DNA of 64,000 bases from Ponticaulis sp. (GTDB lineage: Bacteria; Pseudomonadota; Alphaproteobacteria; Caulobacterales; Hyphomonadaceae): contig NZLU01000046.1 of assembly GCA_002692725.1 (NCBI GenBank), positions 124,001-188,000 on the forward strand. The letters run 5' to 3'. Shown piece after piece: positions 55,826 to 64,000 of this stretch. A model generated the notes under the pieces. It saw nothing but the letters and a program-made list of their open reading frames with translations. It had not been told where the DNA came from and ran no database searches. The stretch's first letter is position 1. The number at the start of each line of letters is the position of its first letter. The translations under genes were made by a program, and so were the position numbers.

Positions 55826-57727
55826 ATGCTCACTCTGTTTCGCAATCTTGTCCGATCAAAAGTTGCGCTTGTCCTCATTGCCCTTCTGATCCTCAGCCTC
55901 GCGGCCTTTGGGATCACCGATATTTTTTCTCCTGGACTGGGGAATGGGTTGGCGCGCGTCGGCGATCGCACAATTGAAGCCAGCGAAATAGATCGGGCGA
56001 TGGATGCTCAGCTTGACCGGATCAATCAGCAGAACAATGCGAACTTTACCCGGGCGCAGTTTGCAGATTCTGGTCAACTCGTCCAAACAATCTCTACTGA
56101 GATCAGCCGCCAGACGGTCGTCGAGTTTCTCAATCAGTCAGGTATGGAACCCAGCGCCCAGTCGATACAGGATCGCATCAGAAACATTCCGATTTTCCGG
56201 AGCCAGATCAACGGCAGTTTCGACGTCAATAATTACAATCGCTTTCTGCAAAACAGCCGTGTGACGGAAGCTGAATTTGTCAGAAGCATTGAAGAAGAAT
56301 TGGCGCTGACGACGCTATCGCGCGGGTTTAGCGGTGCGATCGATCCGCCAAAGTCCATAGCTGATCTGACCATGCTCTATCGGTCAGAAAACCGTCGCAT
56401 CGCCTACATGACCGTGACGCTCGATAATCTGACCGAAGAAATTAGCGAGACCACCGAAGAAGAACTCAGGGATTTCTACACCGAACAACAGGGCAATCTA
56501 TTGCAACCTGAGCGCCGGGCATTCTCTATCGTCGCTGTGAACGCGTCTGACTTTATCCATAAAGTTGAGGTCACAGATGAGGAGCTGGAGAACGAATATC
56601 AGGCCCAACTGAGCCGTTTCTCTGCGCCCTCCACCCGAACTTATGACCTGCTCGCGTTTCCGTCAGAAAGCAGTGCTCGTCAGGCGATTGGTGAATTGCT
56701 AGCCGACGAACCACCTGCTGAAGTGGCAGCCAAGTATTCTGGGCAGCCCCTGCCGACTGAAATCAAAAAGCAGAATGAGATCACCCCACCCTCTCTGGGT
56801 GAAGAGGTGTATTCGGCGCCCGTGGGGCTCTGGTCTGGTCCGGTTTCGTTGAACGGAACACAATGGGCCCTGATCAATGTACGCGAAGAAGAGCCAGGCG
56901 ATGTTCAACCGCTTGAAGAGGTTCAGGACATTCTTCGAAGTGAATTGCAGGTTTTCAAAGCCGAACAAGCTTATCTCGATTCATTCGACATGATCGACGA
57001 TACACTTGGCTCCGGACTGCCACTGGAAGAGATTTCTGAGCTTCTGGAGTCACCGATCTACACCTTCCCGCCAATCGATCCCAATGGCTTCACGGAAGAT
57101 GGGCTGGAAGTTGGCGCGCTGACTGGCATTGACGGCGCAGTGTCCTATGGGTTCGACCTCTATCCGGATGAAACAAGTTTCCGTCAGGATGCCGGTGATA
57201 CGCAATTCATTATTCGCCTTGATGAGGTCGTCGACGGATATATCCCTGAGTTTGAAGACGTTAAAGACGATCTTTCGATCGTGCTCGAACGCCGGAAACA
57301 AAGCGAGGCGCTTGGCGAACTGGCGGACGGCATTACCTCTCGTCTGTCAGATGGAGGCTTTCTGACCGCAGAAGCCGAAAAGCTCGGCTTAGACGTTCTG
57401 CGTCCTCAGCAAGCCTTGACGCGCAACTCCCCACAACAGACCGGGTTTTCCAGAAATGCGATCGAACAGATCTTTGCCGTCGGCCTGGATGATCATTTCG
57501 CCATTCCGACGAATACAGGCCTGAGAATTGGCGTTGTAGAGGCGATTGACTTTCCTGATTCCAATACGCTCGATGCGCTGTCTCAATCTGCAAAATCTGA
57601 GCTGACCCCGACCTTTGTTTCGGAGCTGGAAAATGGCTTGTTCAGCGTCGCCCGCGACACTGTGAAAACGACCACAAATGATCAGGCGATCCAGGACTAT
57701 ATCGATCAGAATATGAGCCCGGAATGA
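55826..57727 (+). CDS. PpiD-like membrane-anchored periplasmic foldase (SurA_N/PpiC)
   Basis: 633 aa. One N-terminal membrane anchor (about 11-33, following a short basic cytoplasmic stretch), a SurA_N chaperone domain (about 35-165), a parvulin-like PpiC region (about 235-360), and further helical chaperone sequence. The parvulin part looks degenerate, as is usual in PpiD, so chaperoning rather than isomerisation is likely. It assists outer-membrane and secreted proteins leaving Sec. Its stop overlaps the trpE start (ATGA). Confidence 0.88.
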   Translation: MLTLFRNLVRSKVALVLIALLILSLAAFGITDIFSPGLGNGLARVGDRTIEASEIDRAMDAQLDRINQQNNANFTRAQFADSGQLVQTISTEISRQTVVEFLNQSGMEPSAQSIQDRIRNIPIFRSQINGSFDVNNYNRFLQNSRVTEAEFVRSIEEELALTTLSRGFSGAIDPPKSIADLTMLYRSENRRIAYMTVTLDNLTEEISETTEEELRDFYTEQQGNLLQPERRAFSIVAVNASDFIHKVEVTDEELENEYQAQLSRFSAPSTRTYDLLAFPSESSARQAIGELLADEPPAEVAAKYSGQPLPTEIKKQNEITPPSLGEEVYSAPVGLWSGPVSLNGTQWALINVREEEPGDVQPLEEVQDILRSELQVFKAEQAYLDSFDMIDDTLGSGLPLEEISELLESPIYTFPPIDPNGFTEDGLEVGALTGIDGAVSYGFDLYPDETSFRQDAGDTQFIIRLDEVVDGYIPEFEDVKDDLSIVLERRKQSEALGELADGITSRLSDGGFLTAEAEKLGLDVLRPQQALTRNSPQQTGFSRNAIEQIFAVGLDDHFAIPTNTGLRIGVVEAIDFPDSNTLDALSQSAKSELTPTFVSELENGLFSVARDTVKTTTNDQAIQDYIDQNMSPE

Positions 57728-59178
57728 CCACTTCCGCCCCTGAAGACCGGCTGATTGTCCGCCGTCGCATTGCGGACACCGAGACCCCCATTTCTGCGCT
57801 ACTGAAACTGGGCGCGGACACAGCAGGTCATTTTCTGTTTGAATCCATCCAGGGCGGACATCAACTCGGCCGTTACTCCTTTATTGGCATAAACCCTGAA
57901 CTCTGGTGGCGCGTTCAAGACGGGGTCGCGGAGACCAGTCGATCAGCAGACTTCTCTGACATCTTAAGGACGAGTGACGATCCTTTGCAGGATCTTGATC
58001 GGTTCACTTCAGAAGCGCTGGCGACGTCTGATGAGGACCTGCCGCCGATGGCGTCCGGCGCATTCGGATATCTGGGTTATGACATGATCCGGTATTTCGA
58101 ACCGGTCGGTTCTAAACCTGAAGCGGTATTACCGCTCCCGGAAGCGGTTCTGGTCCGGCCGCAGATCGTTCTGATTTTTGACCATCTGTACCAGGAGCTC
58201 CTGCTCGTCGGACGGGTTTCTCCATCGCTTAATGGTGAGGATGCAGAGCAGACGACGTTGGACGCACTTGATGCGGTTGAGAACAAACTCGACGAGGCGA
58301 CACCACCGACACCGCGGGGTCAGAGCGAGCGGATCCTGGAATTCACATCGAACAAGACACGCGAAGACTACCATCAAATGGTTGAGACGGCCCGGACCTA
58401 TATTCGTGCGGGCGATATCTTTCAGGTCGTGCCAAGTCAGCGGTTTTCGACCCCCTACCCTTATTCTTCTCTCTCTTATTATCGCGCCCTGAGATCGCTA
58501 AACCCGTCTGCTTTCATGTTTCACATGCGTTTAGGCGCTGCTCAGCTTGTTGGGTGTAGTCCTGAAATCCTCGTTCGCGTCCGTGATGGACGAATGTCGG
58601 TGCGGCCTATTGCTGGCACTCGACCACGCTCCAACGACGCCGCTGAGAATCTGCGGCGTGAGCAAAGCTTACTGTCTGACAAGAAAGAACTGGCTGAGCA
58701 TCTCATGCTGCTGGATCTCGGCCGAAATGATGTCGGGCGGGTGTGTGAATATGGCAGCGTTGAGGTGACAGAAGATTTTGTTGTCGAACACTACAGCCAT
58801 GTCATGCACATCGTGTCTCAGGTCGAAGGAAATTTGCGATCTGACAAGACACTGAAGGACGCGTTGATGGCCGGATTTCCGGCCGGAACCGTTTCGGGCG
58901 CTCCCAAAATCCGCGCCATGCAGATCATAGACGAGCTCGAAGGCAATTCTCGCGGTGTATATGGCGGCGCAGTTGGCTATTTTGGGTGGAAGGGCGATCT
59001 CGACACGTGTATCGCGCTCCGGACTTCGGTGATTGAAAACGGCCGACTCCACATCCAGGCTGGTGGCGGTGTCGTTCTCGATAGTGACCCTGAATATGAA
59101 TATCAGGAGACGCTGCACAAAGCGAAAGCCTTGAAACGTGCGGCCGAGATGGCGTCCCGATATGAGGGCAATCAATGA
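57724..59178 (+). CDS. trpE: Anthranilate synthase component I
   Basis: 484 aa chorismate-using subunit of the first committed step to tryptophan. The N-terminal domain carries the SFIGINPE-type element, and the chorismate domain (about 215-475) carries SRFSTPYPYSSLSYYRALR-type text, IAGTRPR, DLGRNDVGRV, FPAGTVSGAPKIRAM, and GGGVVLDSDPEYEY. No trp leader peptide or attenuator lies in front, because the start is inside the preceding gene's stop (ATGA). Couples in turn to trpG (ATGA). Confidence 0.95.
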   Translation: MTTSAPEDRLIVRRRIADTETPISALLKLGADTAGHFLFESIQGGHQLGRYSFIGINPELWWRVQDGVAETSRSADFSDILRTSDDPLQDLDRFTSEALATSDEDLPPMASGAFGYLGYDMIRYFEPVGSKPEAVLPLPEAVLVRPQIVLIFDHLYQELLLVGRVSPSLNGEDAEQTTLDALDAVENKLDEATPPTPRGQSERILEFTSNKTREDYHQMVETARTYIRAGDIFQVVPSQRFSTPYPYSSLSYYRALRSLNPSAFMFHMRLGAAQLVGCSPEILVRVRDGRMSVRPIAGTRPRSNDAAENLRREQSLLSDKKELAEHLMLLDLGRNDVGRVCEYGSVEVTEDFVVEHYSHVMHIVSQVEGNLRSDKTLKDALMAGFPAGTVSGAPKIRAMQIIDELEGNSRGVYGGAVGYFGWKGDLDTCIALRTSVIENGRLHIQAGGGVVLDSDPEYEYQETLHKAKALKRAAEMASRYEGNQ

Positions 59179-59747
59179 TCCTCCTTGTCGATAATTATGA
59201 CAGCTTCACCTACAATCTGGCGCATTATCTCGCGGATTCGGGCGGTGAGCCGCATGTCATCAGAAATGACCAGATGACGGCTCAGGACGCGCTGGCGCTC
59301 AAACCGCGCGCAATCGTCATGTCACCCGGGCCTTGTACGCCGAATGAGGCGGGTATCTGTATGGATCTGGTGAAACAGGCGCCAGATGATTTGGCCATGC
59401 TGGGCGTTTGCCTTGGTCACCAGTCGATTGGTCAGGCGCTAGGCGGAGATATCGTGACGGCGCGAGAGATTCGTCACGGAAAAATCAGCACGATCCATCA
59501 TACTGGCGGCACACTCTTTAAAGACATCCCGAACGATTTTCAGGTCGTGCGCTATCACTCACTTGCGATTGATCCTCCCAAAATTCCGTCCTGCCTGATC
59601 GTCGACGCAACGACAGAAGACGGTGAAATCATGGCGATCCATCATGAAAGCCGTCCCTTGTTTGGCGTGCAATTCCATCCAGAAAGCATTCGAACAGAGT
59701 ACGGACACCAATTGCTGAGAAATTTCCTCAACCATTGCACCAGCTGA
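59175..59747 (+). CDS. trpG: Anthranilate synthase component II (glutamine amidotransferase)
   Basis: 190 aa class I glutaminase that feeds ammonia to TrpE. Catalytic Cys79 in GVCLGHQSIGQ, His and Glu in FHPESIRTEYG near 167-177, and oxyanion strand MSPGPCTP. Could also serve p-aminobenzoate synthesis, as in other bacteria with a single PabA/TrpG. ATGA overlap with trpE. Confidence 0.95.
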   Translation: MILLVDNYDSFTYNLAHYLADSGGEPHVIRNDQMTAQDALALKPRAIVMSPGPCTPNEAGICMDLVKQAPDDLAMLGVCLGHQSIGQALGGDIVTAREIRHGKISTIHHTGGTLFKDIPNDFQVVRYHSLAIDPPKIPSCLIVDATTEDGEIMAIHHESRPLFGVQFHPESIRTEYGHQLLRNFLNHCTS

Positions 59748-59806
59748 GTTCTTGAGACTTCACCGGATTTAGTTACAATCGAGACTCAATCTGGGGAGAC
59801 CACAAT

Positions 59807-60589
59807 ATGGCTGACGTTCAAAGTCCGACACCTTCTGACGGAAAACTCGACATCATGGATGTTATCAACACGAGCGTGAAGGTGTTCACCGAAAACGCTG
59901 TTGTTTATCTCGTTCTGTCGGCGGTTCTTATCGGCATTCCATTCCTGATTTATTCGCTTATCTTGGTGTCAATCGTTGGTGGTGGCGTGTCACCTTTAAG
60001 CGGCGGTTTTCTCGTCTGGAGCACGCTTGGCTCTTTCGTGACCATGCTGTTTTCTCTGCTTTTACAGGCGACGGTGATCATTACAGCCATCAATCAGATG
60101 AATGGCCGCATGATTGATTTCATGGCCGCCATCAATCAGGCGCTTCAGCATATCGTACCGCTGTTCATTTTGAGTATTTTGCTTGCCATCGGGTTCACCA
60201 TTGGATTTGCATTACTGGTCGTGCCCGGCATTCTACTCATGCTGATCTGGGCCGTGGTTGTTCCCGCTTATGTCGCGGAAGACATTGAAATGATGTCAGC
60301 TTTTGGCCGCAGTGCGGATCTCACCAAAGGTCAGAGACTTCGAATTCTGGGCCTGGTTGTGATTGTCATGCTGATCGGTCTCGCTGTCTCATTGGTCCTT
60401 GGCCTGGTCTCGGGCGGAAGCATGATGGATCCGATGGCTCGCTACACTTTTGCTGGCGCTATTTTCTCAACCATCAGTCAGATCGTGATGAGCGTTCTGT
60501 TCACAATCGGCTCTGCTGTTTTGTATCTGAAGCTCCGCTATCTGAAAGATGGTGCGGATGTCGGATCTATTTCATCCGTTTTCGACTAA
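59807..60589 (+). CDS. Polytopic membrane protein (GlpQ membrane-domain/PF10110-like), function unknown
   Basis: 260 aa. A short acidic N-terminus, then about six hydrophobic segments (about 30-58, 70-92, 115-160 as two, 183-205, 215-240). The block LLVVPGILLMLIWAVVVPAYVAED (about 140-163) followed by GRSADLTKGQRLRILGL is the recurring motif of the membrane domain related to glycerophosphodiester phosphodiesterases. A clear GGGGAG ribosome-binding site precedes the ATG. It sits between trpG and trpD in the same direction, 59 and 82 bp from each, but has no known link to tryptophan synthesis. Confidence 0.75.
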   Translation: MADVQSPTPSDGKLDIMDVINTSVKVFTENAVVYLVLSAVLIGIPFLIYSLILVSIVGGGVSPLSGGFLVWSTLGSFVTMLFSLLLQATVIITAINQMNGRMIDFMAAINQALQHIVPLFILSILLAIGFTIGFALLVVPGILLMLIWAVVVPAYVAEDIEMMSAFGRSADLTKGQRLRILGLVVIVMLIGLAVSLVLGLVSGGSMMDPMARYTFAGAIFSTISQIVMSVLFTIGSAVLYLKLRYLKDGADVGSISSVFD

Positions 60590-60671
60590 ACTTTAAATCC
60601 GGACTCAATTGATTGCCTCTCCGGTCTGATCCAACTAATCAGGTGGCGTCACTTCGGAGGGGCTGAATTCT

Positions 60672-61700
60672 ATGTCTGGCACACTGACACCAGCACTTAA
60701 AAAAATCGCTGGCGGACACTCACTTACGGCAGAAGAGCTGGAGAGCTGCTTCGATCTCCTTTTATCGGGAGACGTGCCAGTCGATCAGATCGGTGCCTTC
60801 CTTATGGGATTAGCCGTCAAAGGCGAAACGTCAGATGAATTGCTCGCGGGCGCGAAAGCAATGCGCAAACACGCTCGCAAGATTTCACTTCAGGGTGACA
60901 TTCTAGACACTTGCGGGACGGGCGGCCTCCCCTGGACCAGCCTGAACACGTCTACGGCAAGCGCTATCGTCCTTGCCGCCTGCGGCGTCAAAGTCGCCAA
61001 ACATGGCAACCGCTCCGTGCCGCCCAAAACAGGCTCCGCGGACGTGCTTGAGGCGCTCGGTGTCGGAATTGACATCACAGATGAGCAATTCAAGCAGTCT
61101 GTAGACCGGGCTGGCATCGGATTTCTCTTCGCCCGCAGTCATCATTCTGCCATGCGCCATGTCGCACCCGTTCGGGCTAGCCTTGGCATCAGGACGATTT
61201 TCAATTTGCTGGGGCCGCTGTCTAATCCGGCTGACGCAACGCATCAAATCCTCGGAGTTTATGATCCACACTGGCTGAAGCCCATGGCTGAAACGCTTCA
61301 ACACCTCGGCGTGAAGCGCGCTTGGGTCGTCCATGGCGAGGCGGTTGAGGGTCGCGCAATCGATGAACTATCAATCGCCGGACCGACCCGAACTATTGAA
61401 GTGACACCAGATAAACTCACAGAAATGGTCATCACACCCGAAGATGCGGGCCTCCAACGCTCCTCTTTATACAAACTCTCCGGCGGAACGCCCGAGCAGA
61501 ATTCAAAGGCCATACTGGACGTTTTTGAAGGAAGCTCTTCGGCGTTTACGGATGCGATTGTTCTGAATGCGGCAGCCGGGCTCTTCGTCACCGGACAGAT
61601 TTCCTCTTTGCGCAATGGTGTTATTCGCGCGCAGGACGCAATCGAAAGCGGTAAAGCCCGCGAAACCCTTTCCAAACTCGCCAAAGCAACGACAGTTTAA
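60672..61700 (+). CDS. trpD: Anthranilate phosphoribosyltransferase
   Basis: Second step of tryptophan synthesis, attaching phosphoribose to anthranilate. 342 aa with DTCGTGGL and NTSTASA (PRPP binding), KHGNRSVPPKTGSADVLEALG and the anthranilate-site RSHHSAMRHVAPVR. GGAGGGG sits about 9 bases before the ATG. Five bases separate it from trpC. Confidence 0.96.
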   Translation: MSGTLTPALKKIAGGHSLTAEELESCFDLLLSGDVPVDQIGAFLMGLAVKGETSDELLAGAKAMRKHARKISLQGDILDTCGTGGLPWTSLNTSTASAIVLAACGVKVAKHGNRSVPPKTGSADVLEALGVGIDITDEQFKQSVDRAGIGFLFARSHHSAMRHVAPVRASLGIRTIFNLLGPLSNPADATHQILGVYDPHWLKPMAETLQHLGVKRAWVVHGEAVEGRAIDELSIAGPTRTIEVTPDKLTEMVITPEDAGLQRSSLYKLSGGTPEQNSKAILDVFEGSSSAFTDAIVLNAAAGLFVTGQISSLRNGVIRAQDAIESGKARETLSKLAKATTV

Positions 61701-61705
61701 TCGAC

Positions 61706-62503
61706 ATGGCCACTGCACTCGACCGGATTATCGACTATAAAAAGACCGAAATTGCTGATCTTAAGGCGAAACGCACCCTTTCGTCGTTCAGCGATGAGAT
61801 CAAGACAGCGCCGCCAACACGCGGTTTCATTGCTGCACTCGATCAAAAAGTTCGTGACGGTCAGAATGGGCTGATTTGCGAGATTAAGCGTAAAAGCCCG
61901 TCTGCGGGCGACATTCTGAAAGACGCAAATCCGATTGATATCGCACGAGAGTATGAGCGCGCGGGCGCGGCATGCTTGTCTGTTCTGACAGATACACCGA
62001 GTTTTGGCGGCACGCTGGATGATCTTCGCGCAGTTCGCGATGCTGTAAACATCCCCCTTCTGCGCAAGGACTTTATGGTCGACCCGATCCAAATCTATGA
62101 AGCCCGCGCCAATGGCGCTGATTGTATTCTGATCATTCTGTCATCGACAGATGACATTCTGGCTCAGGAACTGAAAGCTGCCTCAGATGAATGCGGGCTG
62201 GATGTCCTGGTCGAAGTGCATGACCAAATGGAATTGGATCGGGCTTTGGCGATGAACGCGCCACTTATCGGCGTGAACAATCGTAATCTGAAAGAAATGA
62301 CCACGGATCTGGGCGTGTCTGAAACCCTCTCCGCCCGCATGTCTGCTCATTCAATGGTATCAGAAAGCGGCGTCAAAACTGCAGACGACATTCAGCGGCT
62401 CCAAAAATCCGGATATCGTCGGTTTCTCATAGGTGAAAGTCTTATGAAGGAAACAGATCGCGAACTTTTTGTGCGAGACCTAGTAAACACAAAGATAGAT
62501 TGA
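61706..62503 (+). CDS. trpC: Indole-3-glycerol-phosphate synthase
   Basis: 265 aa TIM-barrel enzyme that closes the indole ring. Visible motifs are EIKRKSPSAGDI (catalytic Lys), RKDFMVDPIQIYEARANGAD (Lys and substrate site), LVEVHDQME, GVNNRNLKEM and VSESGV. Not fused to TrpF. Stops 57 bp before lexA. Confidence 0.96.
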   Translation: MATALDRIIDYKKTEIADLKAKRTLSSFSDEIKTAPPTRGFIAALDQKVRDGQNGLICEIKRKSPSAGDILKDANPIDIAREYERAGAACLSVLTDTPSFGGTLDDLRAVRDAVNIPLLRKDFMVDPIQIYEARANGADCILIILSSTDDILAQELKAASDECGLDVLVEVHDQMELDRALAMNAPLIGVNNRNLKEMTTDLGVSETLSARMSAHSMVSESGVKTADDIQRLQKSGYRRFLIGESLMKETDRELFVRDLVNTKID

Positions 62504-62528
62504 CCTCCTTTCCGAACGGATGTAGAAC
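62500..62528 (+). promoter_or_regulatory. lexA promoter with SOS box GAAC-N7-GAAC
   Basis: GAAC (62514-62517), seven bases, GAAC (62525-62528): the reverse complement of the alphaproteobacterial LexA site GTTC-N7-GTTC. A TTGACC -35 (62500-62505) and a TAGAAC -10 (62523-62528) at 17-bp spacing put the box over the -10, the expected place for LexA autorepression. Confidence 0.85.
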
Positions 62529-62560
62529 AAAACACGACTCAATAAGGATCGGTTTTGAAT

Positions 62561-63241
62561 ATGTTGACGGTTAAACAGCGCGAGCTTCTTCTATTTGTCC
62601 ATAAACGAATTCAGGAAACCGGCGTTTCACCGTCTTTCGACGAGATGAAAGAAGCTCTCGACCTCGCATCTAAGTCCGGAATTCACCGACTGATTACAGC
62701 CCTGGAAGAACGTGGCTTCCTCAGACGTCTTCCCAACCGCGCGCGCGCGCTGGAAGTTGTGAAACTTCCGGATGCAGCCCTGCCCGAATCTCGCCAGCGC
62801 CCGACGGGGCCCTTCCGACCCAGCATTGTCAGTTCAGAATCGGCCCCTGCACCTGCCCACGATACGACCGTTCCATTACTCGGACGAATTGCTGCCGGCG
62901 TTCCGATCGAGGCCATCCAGCATGAAGTAGACCGGGTGGTTCCGCCATCTGACATCGTCGGACGTGATCATTTTGCGCTCGAAGTCAAAGGCGATTCCAT
63001 GATCGAAGCCGGAATTCTAGATGGCGATATCATCATCTGTAATCCCGGCGAAACAGCGGTCTCAGGTGATATTGTGGTGGCTTTGATTGACGAGGAAGAA
63101 GCCACACTCAAGCGTTTCAGAAGACGCGGCGGGTCGATCGCGCTCGAAGCCGCAAATCCAAAATATGAGACCCGGATTTTCGGTCCTGACAGAGTGCGCG
63201 TTCAGGGCAAACTCGTGGCGCTCGTCAGGAAGTATGACTGA
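62561..63241 (+). CDS. lexA: LexA repressor
   Basis: SOS repressor/autoprotease. N-terminal winged helix (1-65, [12 protein letters not shown], with [17 protein letters not shown] as the recognition region), a linker, then the self-cleavage site Ala112-Gly113 and the Ser146/Lys184 dyad. 226 aa from ATG 62561. A TTG two codons earlier (62555) has the better spacing from AAGGA (6 against 12 bases) and could also be used. It has its own SOS box. In many relatives moaC and moeA lie between trpC and lexA; here they do not. Confidence 0.96.
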   Translation: MLTVKQRELLLFVHKRIQETGVSPSFDEMKEALDLASKSGIHRLITALEERGFLRRLPNRARALEVVKLPDAALPESRQRPTGPFRPSIVSSESAPAPAHDTTVPLLGRIAAGVPIEAIQHEVDRVVPPSDIVGRDHFALEVKGDSMIEAGILDGDIIICNPGETAVSGDIVVALIDEEEATLKRFRRRGGSIALEAANPKYETRIFGPDRVRVQGKLVALVRKYD

Positions 63242-63254
63242 CCAGAAATCGGAC

Positions 63255-64000
63255 TTACTCTCGACAGTCCGGCCATTTTAGAGACCATGGACGGCAATTG
63301 AGATCCGGATGATACCGGATCTCAGCGTCTCTTCCACTGGCAAACACACTAAACCCTGTTTGAGATTCCATATCTGATGGGAGAATTGTGATGTTTTCCC
63401 CGTTTTGAAAGACGAGATCACCCAGCGTTGGTGAGTAAGAGACTTGCGTGTTTTTCCCGACTGCAACTGAGCAAACAGTTTCACAAGCCATATCTGGCAC
63501 ATCAACATATCTAAGCGGATCCAAACCTCGCACACCTGTGTCTATCTGCATCCAGTGTTTATTGCTGCGAACAAACAAATGCCCGACTCCATCATAAACC
63601 AAGAATGGGTGGGGCGTAAAAACCCAGATCAGAATGGCAATCGCAGAAATGATTGCTGCCCGAAACAGATATGATTTTCCGTGAACAATCCAGATGATCA
63701 ACGCTGCGCTTGCAAGGATCGCGGAGAACAATGGTATTCGTCCCAGCGAAAAGAGTTCGGCTAAACCACGGTCATCTGCGAAAAACTCAGCCAAACCGAG
63801 AACAAGATCCAGACTCCGGGCAAGAAGTGACAGGCTGGGCCCTTCCAATCCAAAGGGGAGAAGAATTGCCGTGATTGAAGCCAGCGGGACAGATGCAATC
63901 GTGACGATCGGCATCACCACAAGATTAGCTATAAAACCAAGTGGAGCGGCTCGATCGAAATGATAAAGCGCAAAAGGAAGCGTTGCGAGCCCTGCTACCC
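63255..64000 (-). CDS. comEC: ComEC/Rec2-family DNA-uptake channel protein (partial, N-terminus outside window)
   Basis: About 247 C-terminal residues are visible. The first ones, VAGLATLPFALYHFDRAAPLGFIANLVVMP, follow the ComEC competence-domain pattern (TxPxxxYHFxxxxxxGxxANLxxxP); this motif is given across positions 64000-63910. Then come several hydrophobic helices (to about 63600) and a C-terminal segment (63255-63560) that resembles the DUF4131/MBL-linked end but lacks a complete metallo-beta-lactamase motif. In transformable bacteria ComEC moves single-stranded DNA into the cytosol. Convergent with lexA, 13 bp apart. The lexA-comEC neighbourhood is usual in Alphaproteobacteria. Confidence 0.85.
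   Translation of the reverse strand, partial: VAGLATLPFALYHFDRAAPLGFIANLVVMPIVTIASVPLASITAILLPFGLEGPSLSLLARSLDLVLGLAEFFADDRGLAELFSLGRIPLFSAILASAALIIWIVHGKSYLFRAAIISAIAILIWVFTPHPFLVYDGVGHLFVRSNKHWMQIDTGVRGLDPLRYVDVPDMACETVCSVAVGKNTQVSYSPTLGDLVFQNGENITILPSDMESQTGFSVFASGRDAEIRYHPDLNCRPWSLKWPDCRE

Overview
The window is a gene-dense stretch of an alphaproteobacterial chromosome with about 58 protein genes, one tRNA and no insertion sequence, prophage or CRISPR array. Clade-typical signs are the order dusB-ntrB-ntrC-ntrY-ntrX-trkA-trkH-hfq-hflX, the fused IspDF enzyme, a pyruvate dehydrogenase beta subunit that carries its own lipoyl domain, the DUF502-recG-sdhE-mfd block, and a lexA preceded by the GAAC-N7-GAAC form of the alphaproteobacterial SOS box. 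A PopA-like protein (two receiver-like domains plus a degenerate GGDEF domain that keeps its RxxD site) points to the Caulobacterales/Maricaulales side, perhaps a Hyphomonadaceae-like marine genus. That placement is inference.

Layout. 1-3061: a class I photolyase cut by the left edge with an apparently non-ATG start, the LPS heptose enzyme HldE, and a membrane-anchored DUF3089-like protein without its nucleophile. 3357-9946: DUF502, recG, sdhE, mfd. 9928-13623: PopA-like protein, histidine phosphatase, a structured intergenic region that may encode a small RNA, and the succinyl-CoA:acetoacetate CoA-transferase pair. 13684-16228: a membrane histidine kinase with its single-domain response regulator, and a TetR regulator. 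16235-21732: a sulfide/sulfur cluster made of a SulP carrier, a DUF442-SQOR fusion, a persulfide dioxygenase-like hydrolase and two YeeE/YedE half-transporters, with an AT-rich palindrome between the divergent arms. 21749-28577: tRNA-Ser(UGA), then rlpA, dacC, tmk, holB, tatD, a PhnP-like hydrolase and mazG.

28580-40308 is one long minus-strand run that links nitrogen two-component systems, potassium uptake, Hfq and HflX. 40368-45328 carries ispDF, a CinA-C amidase, a COQ10/RatA-type START protein, lipA and an acyl-CoA/ACP synthetase. 45325-55724, all on the minus strand, is central metabolism and secretion: tpiA-secG-pyrG, rpmF, eno-ftsB-pdhA-pdhB-pdhC-lpd. LipA nearby supplies the lipoyl groups that the PDH complex needs. 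55826-64000 carries a PpiD-like foldase translationally coupled to trpE-trpG, a membrane protein of unknown function, trpD-trpC, SOS-controlled lexA, and the end of comEC.

Most of the window is conserved housekeeping. The least ordinary signals are: NtrC and NtrX both lack the sigma54-contacting GAFTGA loop; the PopA-like degenerate GGDEF protein; the kinase whose membrane domain has a His/Cys motif spaced like that of ethylene receptors; the sulfide cluster with its operator; a possible sRNA upstream of scoA; and an operator-like array of three GTNAC boxes at 10-bp spacing before the acyl-CoA synthetase.
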